64,000 nucleotides of DNA, from assembly GCF_049243985.1 (NCBI RefSeq), contig NC_135379.1, forward strand, positions 26,051,001 through 26,115,000. Direction: 5' to 3'. Position 1 is the stretch's first letter, and each line of letters starts with the position of its first letter. Below are positions 23,126-37,700 of this stretch, piece after piece. The DNA comes from Paroedura picta. Its lineage: Eukaryota > Chordata > Lepidosauria > Squamata > Gekkonidae. The notes beneath the pieces are model-generated. The model ran no database searches and was not told the DNA's origin. It saw nothing but the letters and a program-made list of their open reading frames with translations. Made by a program: the position numbers and the translations under genes.

Positions 23126-24730
23126 GTCATTTATTCCCCTTTTCCCCCCCACAGTTTCACCAAATAATGTAGCATACATAATTTCCCAGTGTCTTTAAAA
23201 TCTCCATAATAACCTTGTGGGATAAGTTAGACCGAAAGACAGCTGCTCAAAATAACCAGTACGTTTCATGGCAAGCGGAGATTTCAGCTGACAGGGCCTA
23301 GTCTCTTGAACCACTTCATCACATTTGAATGGCTCTTTGGGAGCTATCTTGTTGTCATTAAAATGCAAATACAATAAATAAGTAAGCATGTCTGATTCCC
23401 AGGAGTGCCTCAGCAGTTTTATGATTTTACTGGTATATTTTTTTACATTTCTCTGTAAAAGGGATATCAGCTTCTGACTTGAGATTCCTGAAGCAAATTT
23501 GAAAATCGCTGCTGACCGGCCCCTTCTTTCTTGTCTAGTTTTTATTAGTCCATGACCATTGCTTTAGCGACTACTTTATAAAGCCTGGCCAAAGCAGATT
23601 AGAGGGCAATGCATTTAAAGCTAAATATAGAAGGGGGCTGATCTTGTTCTGGTACTAATAGCTTCTGGAGTGATTGTCCTGTGTTGTACTAAAGCATGGT
23701 TGTTAAATTTGCTACAGGTGGTGAATTTTGGAATTTGCTTCATTCTGTTCAGTTGCTGCACTGTTCCGAAGGGTTTTTTTTAACATATTGTGAAAAGACT
23801 CCCTCTCAGTTTTCCCTCCCTCTTCTCTACTGCTCCCCCCTCCCCCCATAAATGAATAGAAGCCAAGATGGTGAACAGAATTTGAGGCACGCGCTAAGAC
23901 ATTGTCCTGTGGAGAGGTTTCCTTGGTGAAGTTTTCTTAGTTTGACATATACTCTTCTTGCCCCTAGAGGAGAAGAGAGATCACCTTACATATCTTTCGC
24001 CACTACAAAGTCAAGCAGCTGGTGTCTTTACTCAAGGACTGGGGTATGTCGACACCAGCTTCTTGTTAGTTTATGCTCAGACAGGCTCCAAGCCTTTTTG
24101 AGCTGTTCTCTCTCTGTATGTGTTTAATTAGCCCACTTTGCATTATTTGAACCTTCTGCTTTCTTGTTGCATAAAGAAAATGGTGTTTTCAACCAAGCCA
24201 TGAGATTTTTCCCCCCAGAAGGGAAGCAAGTGATAAATTGTTGCTGATAAATCACACTTAGAGGCATAGTTTTGTTTGTCAAAGCATAACAGTATACATT
24301 TACTGCCGTATCCCTCCCTCCCAAAAAAAGAAACCCCATTTTCAAGGAGGCCATTTATACACACACACACAAGTTGAAGCAGATGGATTTTCTAGGTATT
24401 CAGCTGGAAGGTAGGAGGTTTAGAAAGATCCTGGTGTCTTTATTTTTCGCATGGACTGCAGTTCTTGTTCTTGTTCTCTCATAAAAAGGAAATGGAGCTA
24501 AGTGGTTGTAGGAATAGGGGGGAAATGTCTATAAACAAAAGAAGTTTTTTAGGGGCAAGTAAGATGAAATTGACATGGAAGCTTATACTATGTTACACAA
24601 CTACTTACAGCGCATAAGATAGTCCTATGTCATGTCAGATGGTGCCTGGGCATTCCCCAGCTGTTGTGCTGTTAGTTAGAATAGATGAAGAAGAGAAGAG
24701 AGGAGGTCTCTGCCTCTTTTTGAGGCAACA

Positions 24731-24836
24731 AAACAAAATCAGAGTCCAGTGGCACCTTTAAGACCAACAAAGATTTACTCAAGGCGAGAGCTTTTGAGTG
24801 CAAGCACTCTTCAAAAGCTCACACCTTGCATACAGC
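24731..24836. repeat. Fold-back type dispersed repeat
   Basis: AGAGTCCAGTGGCACCTTTA, AGACCAACAAAGATTTACTC and a partly inverted CTTTTGAGTG/CAAAAGCTC centre. Confidence 0.6.
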
Positions 24837-26567
24837 ATTGTGGTGCTAACTGAGGTAGAAAAGGACCAGGTTGATTAAGTGGACAGGGAGTAAGAGGTGG
24901 CTACAAATGTGATGTAAAATGGCACCCTAGTAATTCTTGTTTTATGCCTAAGAAAAGTACTTTTGAGGGAAAAACAAAAATGTCTTAGTGAATGGACAGG
25001 CCCTCATGTGACTGTTGTGAAGTGCCCACACCACATCCACAGTGTGGACACCTCTAAAATGCAGGAAGAATGATTACGGTCTCAAAACAGTGACTACAAA
25101 GAAAGAAGGCATAGTAGGAAGGATGCCCTCTTATGTCTAGTGCTTTAGCAGTTTGGGTGTGGGCACTAACATTTTAAAATGTGGAAACATGTCTGTTGTG
25201 TGAGGCTTCCAAAGGATAATTCTGTTCTTTGGCATTCCAGGGGGAAGCATAAAATGACATTAGGTTTCCATGATCTGTTTAAAATCTGAAAGCTAGATTT
25301 CCACACTATGTCATGCAAGATACCATGATGCTAATTTTAAACATGTGCTTCATCTAAGAGCCATTGTTATGAGGTACTGCCTGTTCTTTGTGTTTTTAAT
25401 TGATTCTCCTGTTGAAATGTTTTCAGATATCTGGTGACTGAACCACTCCAGGGAGTTACTGCCTTTGCTTTTTTTAAAAAAGCCTGATTAACCAGTGTTA
25501 TTTAGTTAATATCATAAGGATGTTTCTTGTCATACCATACCATTATGATTTATATTTCACATATTCAAAAGGCTTTTTACATTATATAGTACAAAAGCCA
25601 CGTAAAGTAGGCTATATTACATAGAAGATGAAGAAGTTGTACGCTGGTGGCTTGTGGCTTACTTAAGGCTGTTTAGTTGGGGGGAAACTCTCTGTAATGT
25701 TTTGTAGCAATTGCATGTTTCATAGGATTTACTCTTAGCCATTGCTGTCTGGAGCTAAGTAAGTGCTATGATCCAATGACCAAGGGGGATGGATGATAAT
25801 GAGACTGAAGATTGCAAAGAGGGTGATGGATGGCATGGATGGAAGTAGTACATAGAAATTAAATCTGTATGGATAAGAGGCCCTACATGAAGCATTTGGC
25901 ACTTACCATGCAAGAGCAGACAATTTCAAATGTTATAATCCTGCATACCTGGAATAGGGTTGCCAAGAATGGTCTGGAAATCAATGGGAGACAAGGAGGT
26001 GGGGATGTGGCGGGACAGTCATGCTTCTCTAGGAATCATGGGAAACTTTATAGTTTTACTATAAAGTCTCCTTTGATTCATAGAGAGGTGTGACATCCAT
26101 TTGGGAGGAATAGAGACAGGTCCTATAAGTGATATTATGCAGTTGGCCTAATGGCTGGTGTTTAAAAATAAATTCTGCTTCTACTCTGTGTGGCCGTAGG
26201 AAACAGGAGCTGGGAGTGGAGTGTCCCCCATCTCTACTAGGCGCCTGGCAAACCTGATTTGTATTGGGAGTGTGTGCTGCCCACAATCCTCCCAATATTC
26301 ATGCATGCTATTTTTGTCTGAAATAAGCGCTGCAAAAACTCTGCTTCATTCTCCTTGGATGAAGAACTTGGATGGGAACTACTTGGGAGGTCTGTAGGAA
26401 CAATTACGCCTTTTTCCTGAATCTCTTTCCTGAATCAGGACCCAAGATGTAAAAGATAATTGGTCATAAACTGTATTTTATAGTCAGGTCATGCTGTGTT
26501 TTCTTCTTATATCTTTAATTCTAAAGTCTAAAATGTATTCTTAATATTTTTAACTTTCCCCTCCCAG

Positions 26568-26632
26568 AAATTTTATGAATAAGCATCAGAAGCCGGTGCT
26601 AACAGGCCAGCGGTTCAAAACTAGGAAGAGGG
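26568..26632 (+). CDS. BZW2: BZW2 exon 2 (coding start)
   Basis: Acceptor CCTCCCAG, seven untranslated bases, then ATG at 26575. It encodes residues 1-19 ([19 protein letters not shown]) and one base of Asp20 before donor GTAGGT. The N-terminal block is diagnostic of BZW proteins, and MNKHQKPVL fits BZW2. Confidence 0.95.
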
Positions 26633-29600
26633 GTAGGTTTGATATTTCCTTTTCCTTCTGAAAATTACTGTAATTACTTATGATACCATACAATATTGCA
26701 GGACGGATTAAAAAAAAAGAGAGAATGCTGTGCATTTGGGAGGATAGTCTTTCCCTTTTGCAATCTCTTAATTGGTCGCCAGCTTGTTTCCCGGATGTTG
26801 CTGCCGCTACCCTCCCATCTCCCCAGTATTACGATGCCGTCAGCTGTTGTTTGTTTGCAGGTGTTTCAAAATGTTTTTACAATGAAAGCAACTATTGACA
26901 ATCACTTTAAAAAGAACTGTCAAAATAATTCATCATTTTCTTTTAAAGTTGATCTCACTTTTTTCTTGGTGATTTGAAGGCCAGTTGAAATAAGTCCCTC
27001 CTGCATGGTTTCATGCTGTTTGTCCAACAACTTTTAAACTGAATGGTAGACTGTAAAAAATGTAGGTTTCATTGCCTGTCAGTACTTTACTGGAAATATA
27101 ATTAGCAATTAGTAAATATATGGAAAGTTCAGTACGAGATGCTTTTATAGTAATGTCCATTTTACTGTTGTGTTCTTAGGGTTTTTTCTGCATGCTTGAT
27201 TTACTCCTGATTGTCTCTCCACAAACACTGGAATTTGGTTTGGCCATGGTTGTTTCATGGCCTTCCCTGTGCATTTTTTCAGTTGTGGAGTCAGTTAATT
27301 TTCTTCTGTACATACCTTCAAACATGAGGATTTTCAAAGGAGTGTGTTGTTGTCATCAGTAGCATCACAGCACCTCTTTTTAAAGACAGCATTAAAATAT
27401 CAATATATCACCAGATCATTGTAATAACTTTAGGAGGTACTCTGAATCCCAGCTTTCTTAAAAAAAAAATCTGTCTTTCTCCTTCCCTCATGGAGATGTG
27501 TTTTTCTCTGATAGCTCTGTGAGGAAAGAAGCTAGAGAATTACTTTGAAAAAAAAAGATAATTGGCAATTCAAAGAAACTCCTAAGCCTATTGTTACAAT
27601 GTTCCAGTGATACATTGATATTTTAATGTTGTTTTTTTTAAAATAAGAATTTACTTTGGATGGGGAACAGAGGGATCACGACAGTCCAATCACTGAGCGG
27701 AGGGCAGAAGGTGGATAGGAGTGGGTGAGACAAAGAAAATCAGCAGAAATATTGCACATGAGGAAAAAGTCAACTCAGAAACCAGCTTCTAGAAAAACAT
27801 TGGGGCAAAAATTATCTCAGAAGAACTGGGGTGAGTGGGAACTGAAGTGAAAACTAAAGCACAAAAATTAATGCAGAAATCAGGGAATAAACTGAAGCTG
27901 TTTGGGAACAGAAATCATAAGAAGACTTCATGAGGAAACCCCCTCAATAAAATACCTTAAAAAAAACATTAGAGAAATTTACAGAACAATGCTATCTAGT
28001 TATATCAGTTTAAGCCAATTGAAACTCTTGCCTTGAATAGTCTGATACACATTGCTTTCTTCAATAAATGTAATTTTTGAGGCTTTTCTTAAAGGTCATG
28101 AAAGTCTAATGCAATTAAAAGGAAGTTTTTAAATGGGAAAATCAGGCATGCGGAAAGCTTTTTAAGTTAATTGGCAAAGGATGTTAATTTAATAAAAATG
28201 GAGTTCTGTTCATCATGAAAAATGTTTTTAAGTGATATATTTTGTGAATTCCACATCACTAAAGATTAACTGGATAAAAAGCATAAACCTTCCTGTTTTG
28301 GATAGCTCCCACCCCTATCCGGATTCTAGTTCAAGTAACATGCCAAGTTCAATTATGCTCTCCCACAGTGCGCCTTAGAAAATAAACTCCAAGAAAACTG
28401 CCATGAATTAGCCCCTTTTTTCAAAGAACCTACTTCCTGTTTAGAAGAGGGGCTTATCCTTACTACACTGGAGAACCCAATGAATGTTAGGAAGAAAAAC
28501 AAGAACTATGAAATGAGGGTCATTTGGTGCTCATCCAGTAAATGTTCTGAAAGCAATAGAGGAATAGCCATGCAGACTTCATATGGTGATTAGTGATAGT
28601 TTCTGCTGTAGATGAAAAGGAGAAATTTGAACCCACGGTCTTCAGGGATACAATTGTCCAAGGCCTCAACGAAGCTGGTGATGACCTGGAAGCTGTAGCC
28701 AAGTTCCTGGATGTAACTGGATCAAGGCTAGATTATCGTCGCTATGCTGACACTCTCTTTGACATCTTGATAGCTGGCAGCATGCTGGGTAAGTATGTTG
28801 GATTGAAAATTTCAGAGCTGATACCAATATCAAGGTGCACATGCCACCTTGGTTTCATTTGTCTGGCAAATAATATTAGTTTCACTTCCTTCTTGATTTT
28901 GTTTTATTTTTGTTTGTTTCATATTGTGAAGCTATATTTTTTATTATGTTTTGAAAAATATTTGATATTTATGGCTATTATAATAGAAATACTGTCCAGT
29001 ATGACACCTAAAATTACATTAGATGCAGACTACAATGCACTACTACAATGACCTACTAATGGGGATCCAGCCAGCTTTTTTGCTACATCTTACTCAGTTC
29101 TCCTCCTTACTATTGTCTGTCAACCGACCTGGACTGGGCTTCTCCTAGCTGCCAATTTCTCGTCTGTACCGGGTCTCAGCACCAGGTTGGGCAAGCACCA
29201 AATGATCGGTTTTAAAATGAAAAAAGAGCTGCACCAGTCATGGGAGATTAAAAAATGGAGTCAAGGTCAATGGTGCAAATCCAGGTAAAATATATTTTAT
29301 TACTCAGTTAAATATCCAAAAAATTCTTTACTTATTTAACCAACAGTCTTAGTCAGATGAATCTGTTCATCTTGCAGTCATGAAAAAGAGTATATGATCA
29401 ATGATTTTCTACTCTTTTTAAAGAGCACTTGACAAAGGCTGTTGGTGAAAAGCATAGGGAATTCTTTGATATTTAACTAAAATAAAACACAAAAACCCTT
29501 TCCCCCATCAGAAGATTTGAGGGTTCCTGAGGCCAGGACCTATCCACCTTCTTTTCCATTTGGGGTACCTCTTGCCTACTAGAGAGGATTGTGTGTGAGA

Positions 29601-32600
29601 GAGAAAGGGAGAGGAAGAGAAACTGAAAAGAATTCACCTTCTCCCTATGTCTGTTGGAACTGTCCTTTCAACCCATCTCTATATGGTGTCCAAGTTGCCT
29701 AGGTGCATGTGAATGGTATCTTCCCAAGAAGGCAGTCTGAATAAACCTAAGATATCAAATTTTAAAAGAAAGCAAATTTATTAACTGAATATGCGTTCTA
29801 GAAAGTATAAATATCTGGAAAAAATAAGCATTAGAATTAACACAAAACTGGTAAAAGAACATAAAATGTAGTTGCTTGCCGATCTTTATCTATAAAAGGA
29901 TATACATCTCTCTCCCTAGGGTAGAGTCCAAGACTGTGTGGTCTAGAGGCCAGGCATCTAACACTTCTCATCTTTACTCTGATATAAAGTTCTCCACAGA
30001 TCTGGATTTTCCACCAGGAGGTGTTTTGGCCAATTGTTCCAAAAATATAGTTTAAAGGAGTACTCTGTTCTACACCAAAACTGTCCTATGCACATTTCAG
30101 AGCTGGGGGCAAAAAAAAAAAAAAAAGCCTAGGGGCCAGGAATAATTTTTCAGGACCAGTAACAGGCAAATGATGAGATTTTGTCAGTGGAGTCTGCTAT
30201 TTTGTGGCTTCACCACCACCACAAAAATGTTGCTCTGTTGCTGAAATGTAGCTTGGGGATTTTAAGTTACTAGCTACTAACGGGCAGGCCTGTGTTATTC
30301 TAAAATTATATTTATACTTCCACAACAACCACAACTGCCATCCACATGACTTTTTCTATGCAGGTCCCTTGGTCCCCAGCATAACCATTTTGGATTGTTG
30401 AAAAGGACCCTCTCTTCCCTTTTTCACCAGCAGAAAAGGTGGTTGGAGCTCTCCTGCTACGGACCCCAAAAGGTTGTCAGCACTGAGTTATGTATTGTAC
30501 CATGCAGATGCATTTGAGGCCCTGAATGCCAAGTGAATAGTGAGACTAGCTTTGGTACAGTACAATCAGGAAATCCTGTTCTTGCTCATAATTAATGCAT
30601 TTCTCACGTTTTTGGTTTCTTGTGACTTTATTTCCTCTCCGTCCTTTCTAAGTTTTTGTAGCTTCTTTACTACCAGGGGTATAGTTTGTTAGATTGCAGT
30701 ATTATCCATGGATCATTGTCATTATTTATGGATGGTACAGAGGAAGACAAGCAAAAAAGGACATAGAGGAGACACAAACAGGATAAATCTTATGCTGATT
30801 GTGATGCAGGTAAACATATCTGAACATACCAAGCTGCCTTCTACTGATTTGGCCCATTTACCTATCCAACTCACTATTGTCTACTCTAATGGGTAACAGC
30901 TCCTCAAGGTCTTGGGCAGATCACTGCCTGCTACCTGAGTTCCTTTAATGGGAGATGTCTGCGATTAAACCTGAGACCTTCTGTAAGCAGAGCATGTTCT
31001 TGCCACTGAGCCTACACTCCATTCCCTATAAAAACAATGATTTATGCAGGGAGTACCTATATATAAAAGAATGAGAACAGACTGGATTATTTCTAGTTTA
31101 GAAATGAGCGAAAGGGTTATGGAACATCCGTAATTTTGTTGTTTGCCTCTCTTTAGCCCCAGGAGGGACAAGAATAGATGACAATGATAAGACCAAGATG
31201 ACCAATCACTGTGTGTTCTCTGCAGATGAAGATCATGATGGCATCCGACATTATGCCCAGGTTAGGGAGTAATTGGAATGGATGAACGGACCACAAATTT
31301 TGCAGGGAATCTTTTGTACACCAGTAGTTCATATTGATTGCTTCTCATAGTACACACAGTTGGTGCATAATATTAAGAAATGGAAGTCCCTGCAAATTCA
31401 TCCTTTTATTACTGTCGTTGTTAGTAAGAAAGTGTGAAACTGCCCTATTATGAGAGGATTTAACTAAAAGTGTTGATTTGTGTTGTTGAAGTGTGTTGTT
31501 GAAGTGTGTTCAAGAAATGACTCAGTTGATTCCTCTATTGCTTATATTGTCAGAATTTGAACACAGCATTACTAATTAGATTAGTTTAAGGATGCCATTG
31601 GTTGGCAGTGAATTATTTAATGTTATCAGTGAATTATCAAAATTCATAGGTGTTGAGATTGTTTTAAAATCCCAGCAATTATTTTCCAATTAGAGAAAGA
31701 AACTTTTGCTCATTTGCCATATAAAGGCTATCTATTTTAAATGTATTTCACTTTTATTATAGGTTAATTAAAAGAACATTTTATTGACACTGTAAGGAGA
31801 GCAAAGATCTGCTTTTCCTGCTAATAAACAGGCTGTATCTTATATTTAGGTCTTCAACAAACTCATCCGGAGGTATAAATATCTGGAAAAGGCATTTGAA
31901 GATGAAATTAAAAAGGTAATATTTCTAATATTCTGGAAATTAATTGCAGTTGTCTTTTGAATGCAATGTGGACAGATTAGCTACACTGGAAGAAGTTTGC
32001 CAAAGTGCGACACAGAAACTTCCCACTAAATGGTGAAGTTGTTGCATTTCCATACTTATGCTAAATAAATCAAAATAAAAAACAAACACTTTCCATGGAA
32101 ATGAAAATTGGAATAAACAGCAGAGAATCCTTTTCAAACGCAACTGTTTTACAGAGCGTACAACAATCTTACAGAATTGCAGCTGTCTGTTTTATGCAAA
32201 ACGAATTATCCTGATAATCTCTGTTTTCACTCAAGTATAAAGTTAGAATGCTTAAGATGAAATACAATTTATAAGAGTGTGACCAATTTGAATCTCAAAA
32301 GTGGAATGTAATCTCAGAAGGAAATGAAGCAGGATTTCCTATGCTGAAGGACCATCTGTGTCTTACACAGTTGCATGTGAAACAGTAGATGTATGCAAAC
32401 GTGTGCTTTAAATAGTGTGTTGAGGGTGCACAGTTTAGTTGTCTTGGTATACAATTAGAAACTTTGCATGAGAATGAATACTTTATGGATAGTTTGCCCA
32501 TTCAATATAACAACTGGAAAAGTTGTTAAGATTCATACTTCTCTTACCTGGGACTCAAATGAGGAATAGCTGGGGAGGGGAATGCCTTGAAGTGTATGAG

Positions 32601-34700
32601 AAATATTGGCATTTATATTTATTAAAACATTTATAGCCTGTCTTTCTTCTTGGTTCAAGGTGGCTTGCAATAAAACTTAAAACATCCTCCATTAAAAGCG
32701 CACAGGGACATATGTCAGATTTAGTTTTCTGCAAACCTCTGTAAAAAGTGACATCTTTAGCAAAAATATTTTTTCCATGTCATTAATTGATTAAACATTG
32801 TTCCCCTACTGATAAAAGAATGATGCCACTTGCCATACATCCTGCCTGTGACATTAAAAGGCATTCAGAATTTGACTCTTCGCTTTGAGGGGCCATATGG
32901 TAGAAATGGTAGAAAATAACTGCAGGACTTCCATGCTCTCTCAAGCCCTAGCCAGGTGTGTTAACATAAGTTTACTTTGCCTATGATCATATGACTGGTA
33001 TAGTTTTGGAGAAGAGATCTGCACCACCTTTTGGATAGCAGGCTGCTGTACCTTCGTGGCGCCCCCTGTAGGGGTGGATCTTCTGCCCTACCCCCAGCAG
33101 GATGACTCAGATCCAGAGATGGTGTCAGTGACTTCTGAGGGCCACCTGGGTTTATTGTAGGTGTTGTCTGGGGTACAGAAGGTAAGAAGGAGTAACCAGG
33201 GAGATGTTCCCTCACGCTTCCTGTGGAACTCCCTGATGAGTCATCTGGCCCACTGGCCCTTCACTGTCTCTGTCACAGACCTTCCACTTTGGAGGTGGGA
33301 CTCTTCTGACCCCCCAGGCCTCTGGGTTGCCCAGTGTAGTCAGCTTTACTGTCCTTTCCAGCTCAGTCTTCCTCCTTCTCTCAGCTCCCTCGTTCTCACC
33401 TGACACCTCTCTTCCATGCTCTCATCACCAACCTCCTCCCCTGTGCTCTCCCTCCTTTTATCCCCTCCCCTGCTAATCCCACCCTCAATCAGCCCAGACT
33501 GTGATGTCAGCCCTGCCCTGTCTTCCATATCTGATGCTCCCATCCCATCCCATCCCACCCCACCACAACCCTACACCATTCCCAAGAATGGCCTTCCTTA
33601 GGCTCTGGTGTTGTGGGGAGGCCTTGTCACCCACAGCCTCCCACCCTCAGGAAGGTGAATTCCCTTCTGAGGCAGGGGTGGAGGAAGGTCCACCCAGTGG
33701 CTCCCTGACCACTAGCCCTGCAACTCGGGGCTTTCCCGGCATCTGCTGTGCTCCCCTGCATGGCATTGGCTTCCAGATGCCTGCAACAGCTGCTTATGGT
33801 TTCCCTGTCATCCGCTGCTTTCTCCAGGATCAATGCCACGGCCACAGGATCTGTTGGGGCTTGGGAGGAGTACTTCGTGTTGGCAGCTGCTGGGGCCCTG
33901 GTGGCTGTGGCAATAGGGAGGGGGCCTTTCTCCATCTGCACAGAGCCCCCATCCAGCCTCTGGGAGCTTTTTCCTTCTCCCGCCCAAGATCCAGCCTTGT
34001 CCAGACTCCTGTTCAGGCCTCCTGGGATGGCAGCCCCCATGGGAGAATTCGGACATAGGCATTACTTCATTTCAAAAGCTCTATAAAGCTCTGCAGTTCC
34101 TCCTTCAGAAATCCCTCCTCCGAAAAGCCCCCACCTTTGACGGAGGATATTCTTTGTGTGCCAAGAAAGAAATGCTCTTTATCTTCAGAGTACATAGTGG
34201 GAAGCTTTAAATGGATTAACCAAACACTGCTTCTGTATGCAAATGTGAGCAAAATAGCCTGTTCTAATTCTCTTTGTATCCAAGTGGTAAGTGCCATCAC
34301 CTGTCTTAAATTCAAAGTAGTATTATCGATGTTCTGCATTGAATTGTGTGTGTATATATATATATATATAGCAACCATTGCATTCCATGTGCCATCAGCC
34401 CAGGTTGTACCATAATATAATGCACCGAGAAATACCTGTACTAAACACTTTCCCTACTGGGCCAGTCTCATTACAGAGATGGACTTGCATCCTTTTGCCA
34501 CTGTTTAATTACGTGGTTTACATGGAACGGGCCAATTAAGATGTGTGCTTTGTCTTTGTTTTCTTTAATTCATTGCAGCTTGTGTCATGGGGATATAGGA
34601 CTGTCACCGCAGACAGTTTCATACATCTGTGAATGCTCACCACAAAATAAATCATTAAATAATATTTTGGAGCAGAGCATGTGGTCTTTAGTATTCTTTG

Positions 34701-34753
<53 letters not shown>

Positions 34754-37700
34754 ATTTATTTATTTATTTAGATACATATACTTTGCTTTTCCCCCTAATG
34801 ATGGCCCAGGGCAACTTATGAAATTGTTCTTTTCACCTCACAACAACCACCCAGGGACATAAGTCAGGCTGAAAGAGTGATTGGACCAAGGTTAACCAAT
34901 GTGCTTCCATGACAGAGTGGAGATTCAGATCTGGGTCTCCTAGAACCTACCCTAATACTCTAACAATCACACTACATTCATCATGTCCTTGGCCAGAAAT
35001 TTGGGTGTGATTCTGGATACCTCCCTTTCGATGGAGGCCCAGGTCACAGGGGTAGCACACACGGCATTCTACCACCTTTGCCAAGCGAGGCTACTAGCAC
35101 CCTACCCCCTCAGACTGTCTGGCTGCAGTGATTCATGCAACAATCGCCTCCAGATTAGATTTCTGTAACTCGCTCTACGCAGGCCTACCCTTGTCTTTGA
35201 CCCGGAAATTACAGCTGGTACAAAATGCAGCTGCTAGGATCCTCACTGGTACATCTTCAGTCTGTCCTTAAGCAGCTGCATTGGTTACCAGTTGTGGCCT
35301 TGATCAGATTCAAGGTTTTGGTATTAAATTTTAAGGCCATCTGCAGCTTGGGCTCTGCCTATCTGAGGGACCGCTCATCTGCTTATGCCCCCCACAGGGT
35401 TCTTCGCTCTGTTGGTGCTAATAGAAGAAGAAGAGTTGGTTCTTATATGCCGCTTTTCTCTACCCAAAGGAGGCTCAAAAGAGCTTACAGTCGCCTTCCC
35501 TTTCCTCTCTCCACAACAGACACCCTGTGGAGGTGGGTGAGGCTGAGAGAGCCCTGATATCACTGCTCGGTCAGAACAGTTTTATCAGTGCCGTGGCGAG
35601 CCCAAGGTCACCCAGCTGGTTGCATGTGGGGGAGTGCAGAATCGAACCTGGCATGCCAGATCAGAAGTCCGCACTCCTAACCACTACACCAAACTGGCTC
35701 TAATCTGCTTGTAGTCCCTGGCCCCAGTGAAGCATGCCTGACCTCGACCTGGGCCAAGGCTTTTTCAGTCCTAGCCCAGACCTGGTGGTCCTCGGAAAGA
35801 TGAGGGCTTTGATGGAGCTGTCTCAGTTCTGCAGGGCCTGTAAAACAGAGCTTTTCTGCCAGGCCTTTGGTTGAGGCCAGGTTTTAGGGACAACTGGGGA
35901 TCCTCCTCTGGCCAATGCTATACCAATCTGGAATCCTATACCTATGATAGTTGATTGGGGAAGGATTGGGGATTATCCTGCTGTTTTACAGGTTTTTATG
36001 GTATTGGGGATTTATGATTGTTTTAATTTGTTTTTCGTGTAACCCGCCACAAGTCTATGGAGAGTAGCAGGCTATAAGTCAAAATGAATAATAATAATAA
36101 ATCAAGCTGACTCATCTAGTTCTAGTACTGGCTCCCACTTGCTACCCACATTTGGGTAATCAACATTTTAGGAACTCAGCAAGCTCTCTAATCCCCAAAA
36201 AGAAGAAGAATGAGATCTGATAAGTGTTTCTAAGGTTTATGGACTTTTTGTAATGTTACAACAGGACCAGAAATGTTGTGCTTTGATGAAACAAATGTAG
36301 TTTTAGACATGGAGATGCATCATTACTTGGCACACTTGTTGCAAACAAACAGGTGTTTAAACATTCCAGGAATGCGGCACTGAGGTAAGAACCAGGCATG
36401 TTGCTTTTCTTGAAAGCAGTTTTGTGTTCGTAGTGCGTATAGCTATCCTGGTGCTTATCTAATGGCAGATAAATTGGTCTTTGGCGGGTGGGAGGCCAGA
36501 ACTCTGAATTAGTTCAGTGTTCCAGGATCTCCCCTGCAGAGCTGGTAACTGAAAGTACAATAGAGATCGGAAGGGAAGAACTCTGAAAGCAATCAGTGTC
36601 ACAAGCTGGTGATAATAAGAACTTAGAACTGAACATCGTGTTCATTTCTGATAGGTCCTAATTAGAATTGGAAATTTCTCCCAGAAGCTAATTTGGGCTC
36701 TGCCTAACAATTGAGCAAGGAACAAAATAACATCTTTTGAATAAAATAAAAAATGGTCTCATATGTAAATAGAAAGAAGCCCTGGCGCCTTCTGACGCCA
36801 AACACTCAGATGTTGTTTACATTACTTCAAAGGCGAGGAGAATGACACAGTACCTGACCTCTGTTAAGTATTACTGTTCAGTGCTATTCAACTCAAATGG
36901 GGATTGATTATTATCTCTCAAGCTTCTGGGAGTGAGAAGGAAAATAGGTGCAGGAATGGACAGGATCAGGGCTGAATCCAATTGTAAATCCGTAAGTGGT
37001 GTTTATGTATTACATGTTATGAGACCTTCAGTAACAGTGAACTTATACATTCAGAGGTGGCATGCTCTTATTATGAAATGTGACCTCGCCCACTTACATA
37101 AAAGAATATAAAACAATGTGGTTAGTGAATGCTTTGAGAACTGCAACAGGGATGACACTTATGTTTCGCCTCCCTCTTCCACAACACACAAAACACACAT
37201 CTTCATTTCAGAGGACTGCAGGCTCTTTCCCATTACAGCCTGCCTGAAAACTGTTCATGGCACTGCCTGCATTCTAGTTCTTATGGAGCCTGCATGCCCA
37301 GATACGGTATGAGCTTGCCTCATCTTTTATGTTCTAGCCTGCAAAAGTTTCTTAAATAAGCATCATTGGTTATTGCACTAATGTAATTATTCATCCTTGA
37401 ATTTCCCTATCCAGACAGAATTCAGGTGGTGAATGATTACAATAGAAGAATATCCAACAACGTCTAAATGTCCACTGTCCAAGTTATAAAATAAGTGAAA
37501 ATTCTATCACCATGATGGACTGTGAAGAGAGAAGAAGAAAGTCAAGAACATGTGACCAGAGTCATTGAGAACTGCACAGTGCAACCTCACATAGTTGAGG
37601 CAGGTGGTTGATATTCAGGTGCTGGGGGAGAGGATTCTCTCACATATCTGGACTGGAATTGCTCTTGGATCTCTGGCAGCTCTGGCCCAAATGCTGGGGG

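Larger units (their letters stand above)
9980..26567 (+). other. BZW2: BZW2 intron 1
   Basis: A 16.6-kb intron. The first 700 bases belong to the CpG island. Recognisable inside are a 5S-headed SINE (12062-12245), fold-back repeats (12801-12982, 24731-24836), a Sauria SINE piece (13050-13162), a LINE-tail block (14370-14878), hAT elements (14880-15244, 17636-17761, 19844-19936), a tandem repeat (18938-19006) and a tRNA-type SINE (20921-21192). 10.72-12.06, 13.2-14.3, 15.3-17.6, 20.0-20.9 and 24.9-26.5 kb show no feature I can support. Confidence 0.6.
26633..31156 (+). other. BZW2: BZW2 introns 2 and 3
   Basis: AT-rich intronic sequence around exon 3. The only repeat recognised is a tRNA-type SINE end on the minus strand at about 30815-31030. 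Nothing else could be assigned, and no alternative exon was seen. Confidence 0.55.

Noticed and set aside
28789-29051. Continuation of the BZW2 exon 3 frame into intron 3
   Set aside because: Read-through past a consensus GTAAGT donor; the next exon joins in phase at 31157.
33501-34058. A 185-codon plus-strand frame and overlapping minus-strand frames in the GC-rich block
   Set aside because: Low-complexity translations in several frames at once; better explained by base composition of a repeat-like block.
34541-34771. A Leu/Ser repeat protein frame
   Set aside because: Translation of a (TC)n/(TTTA)n microsatellite.
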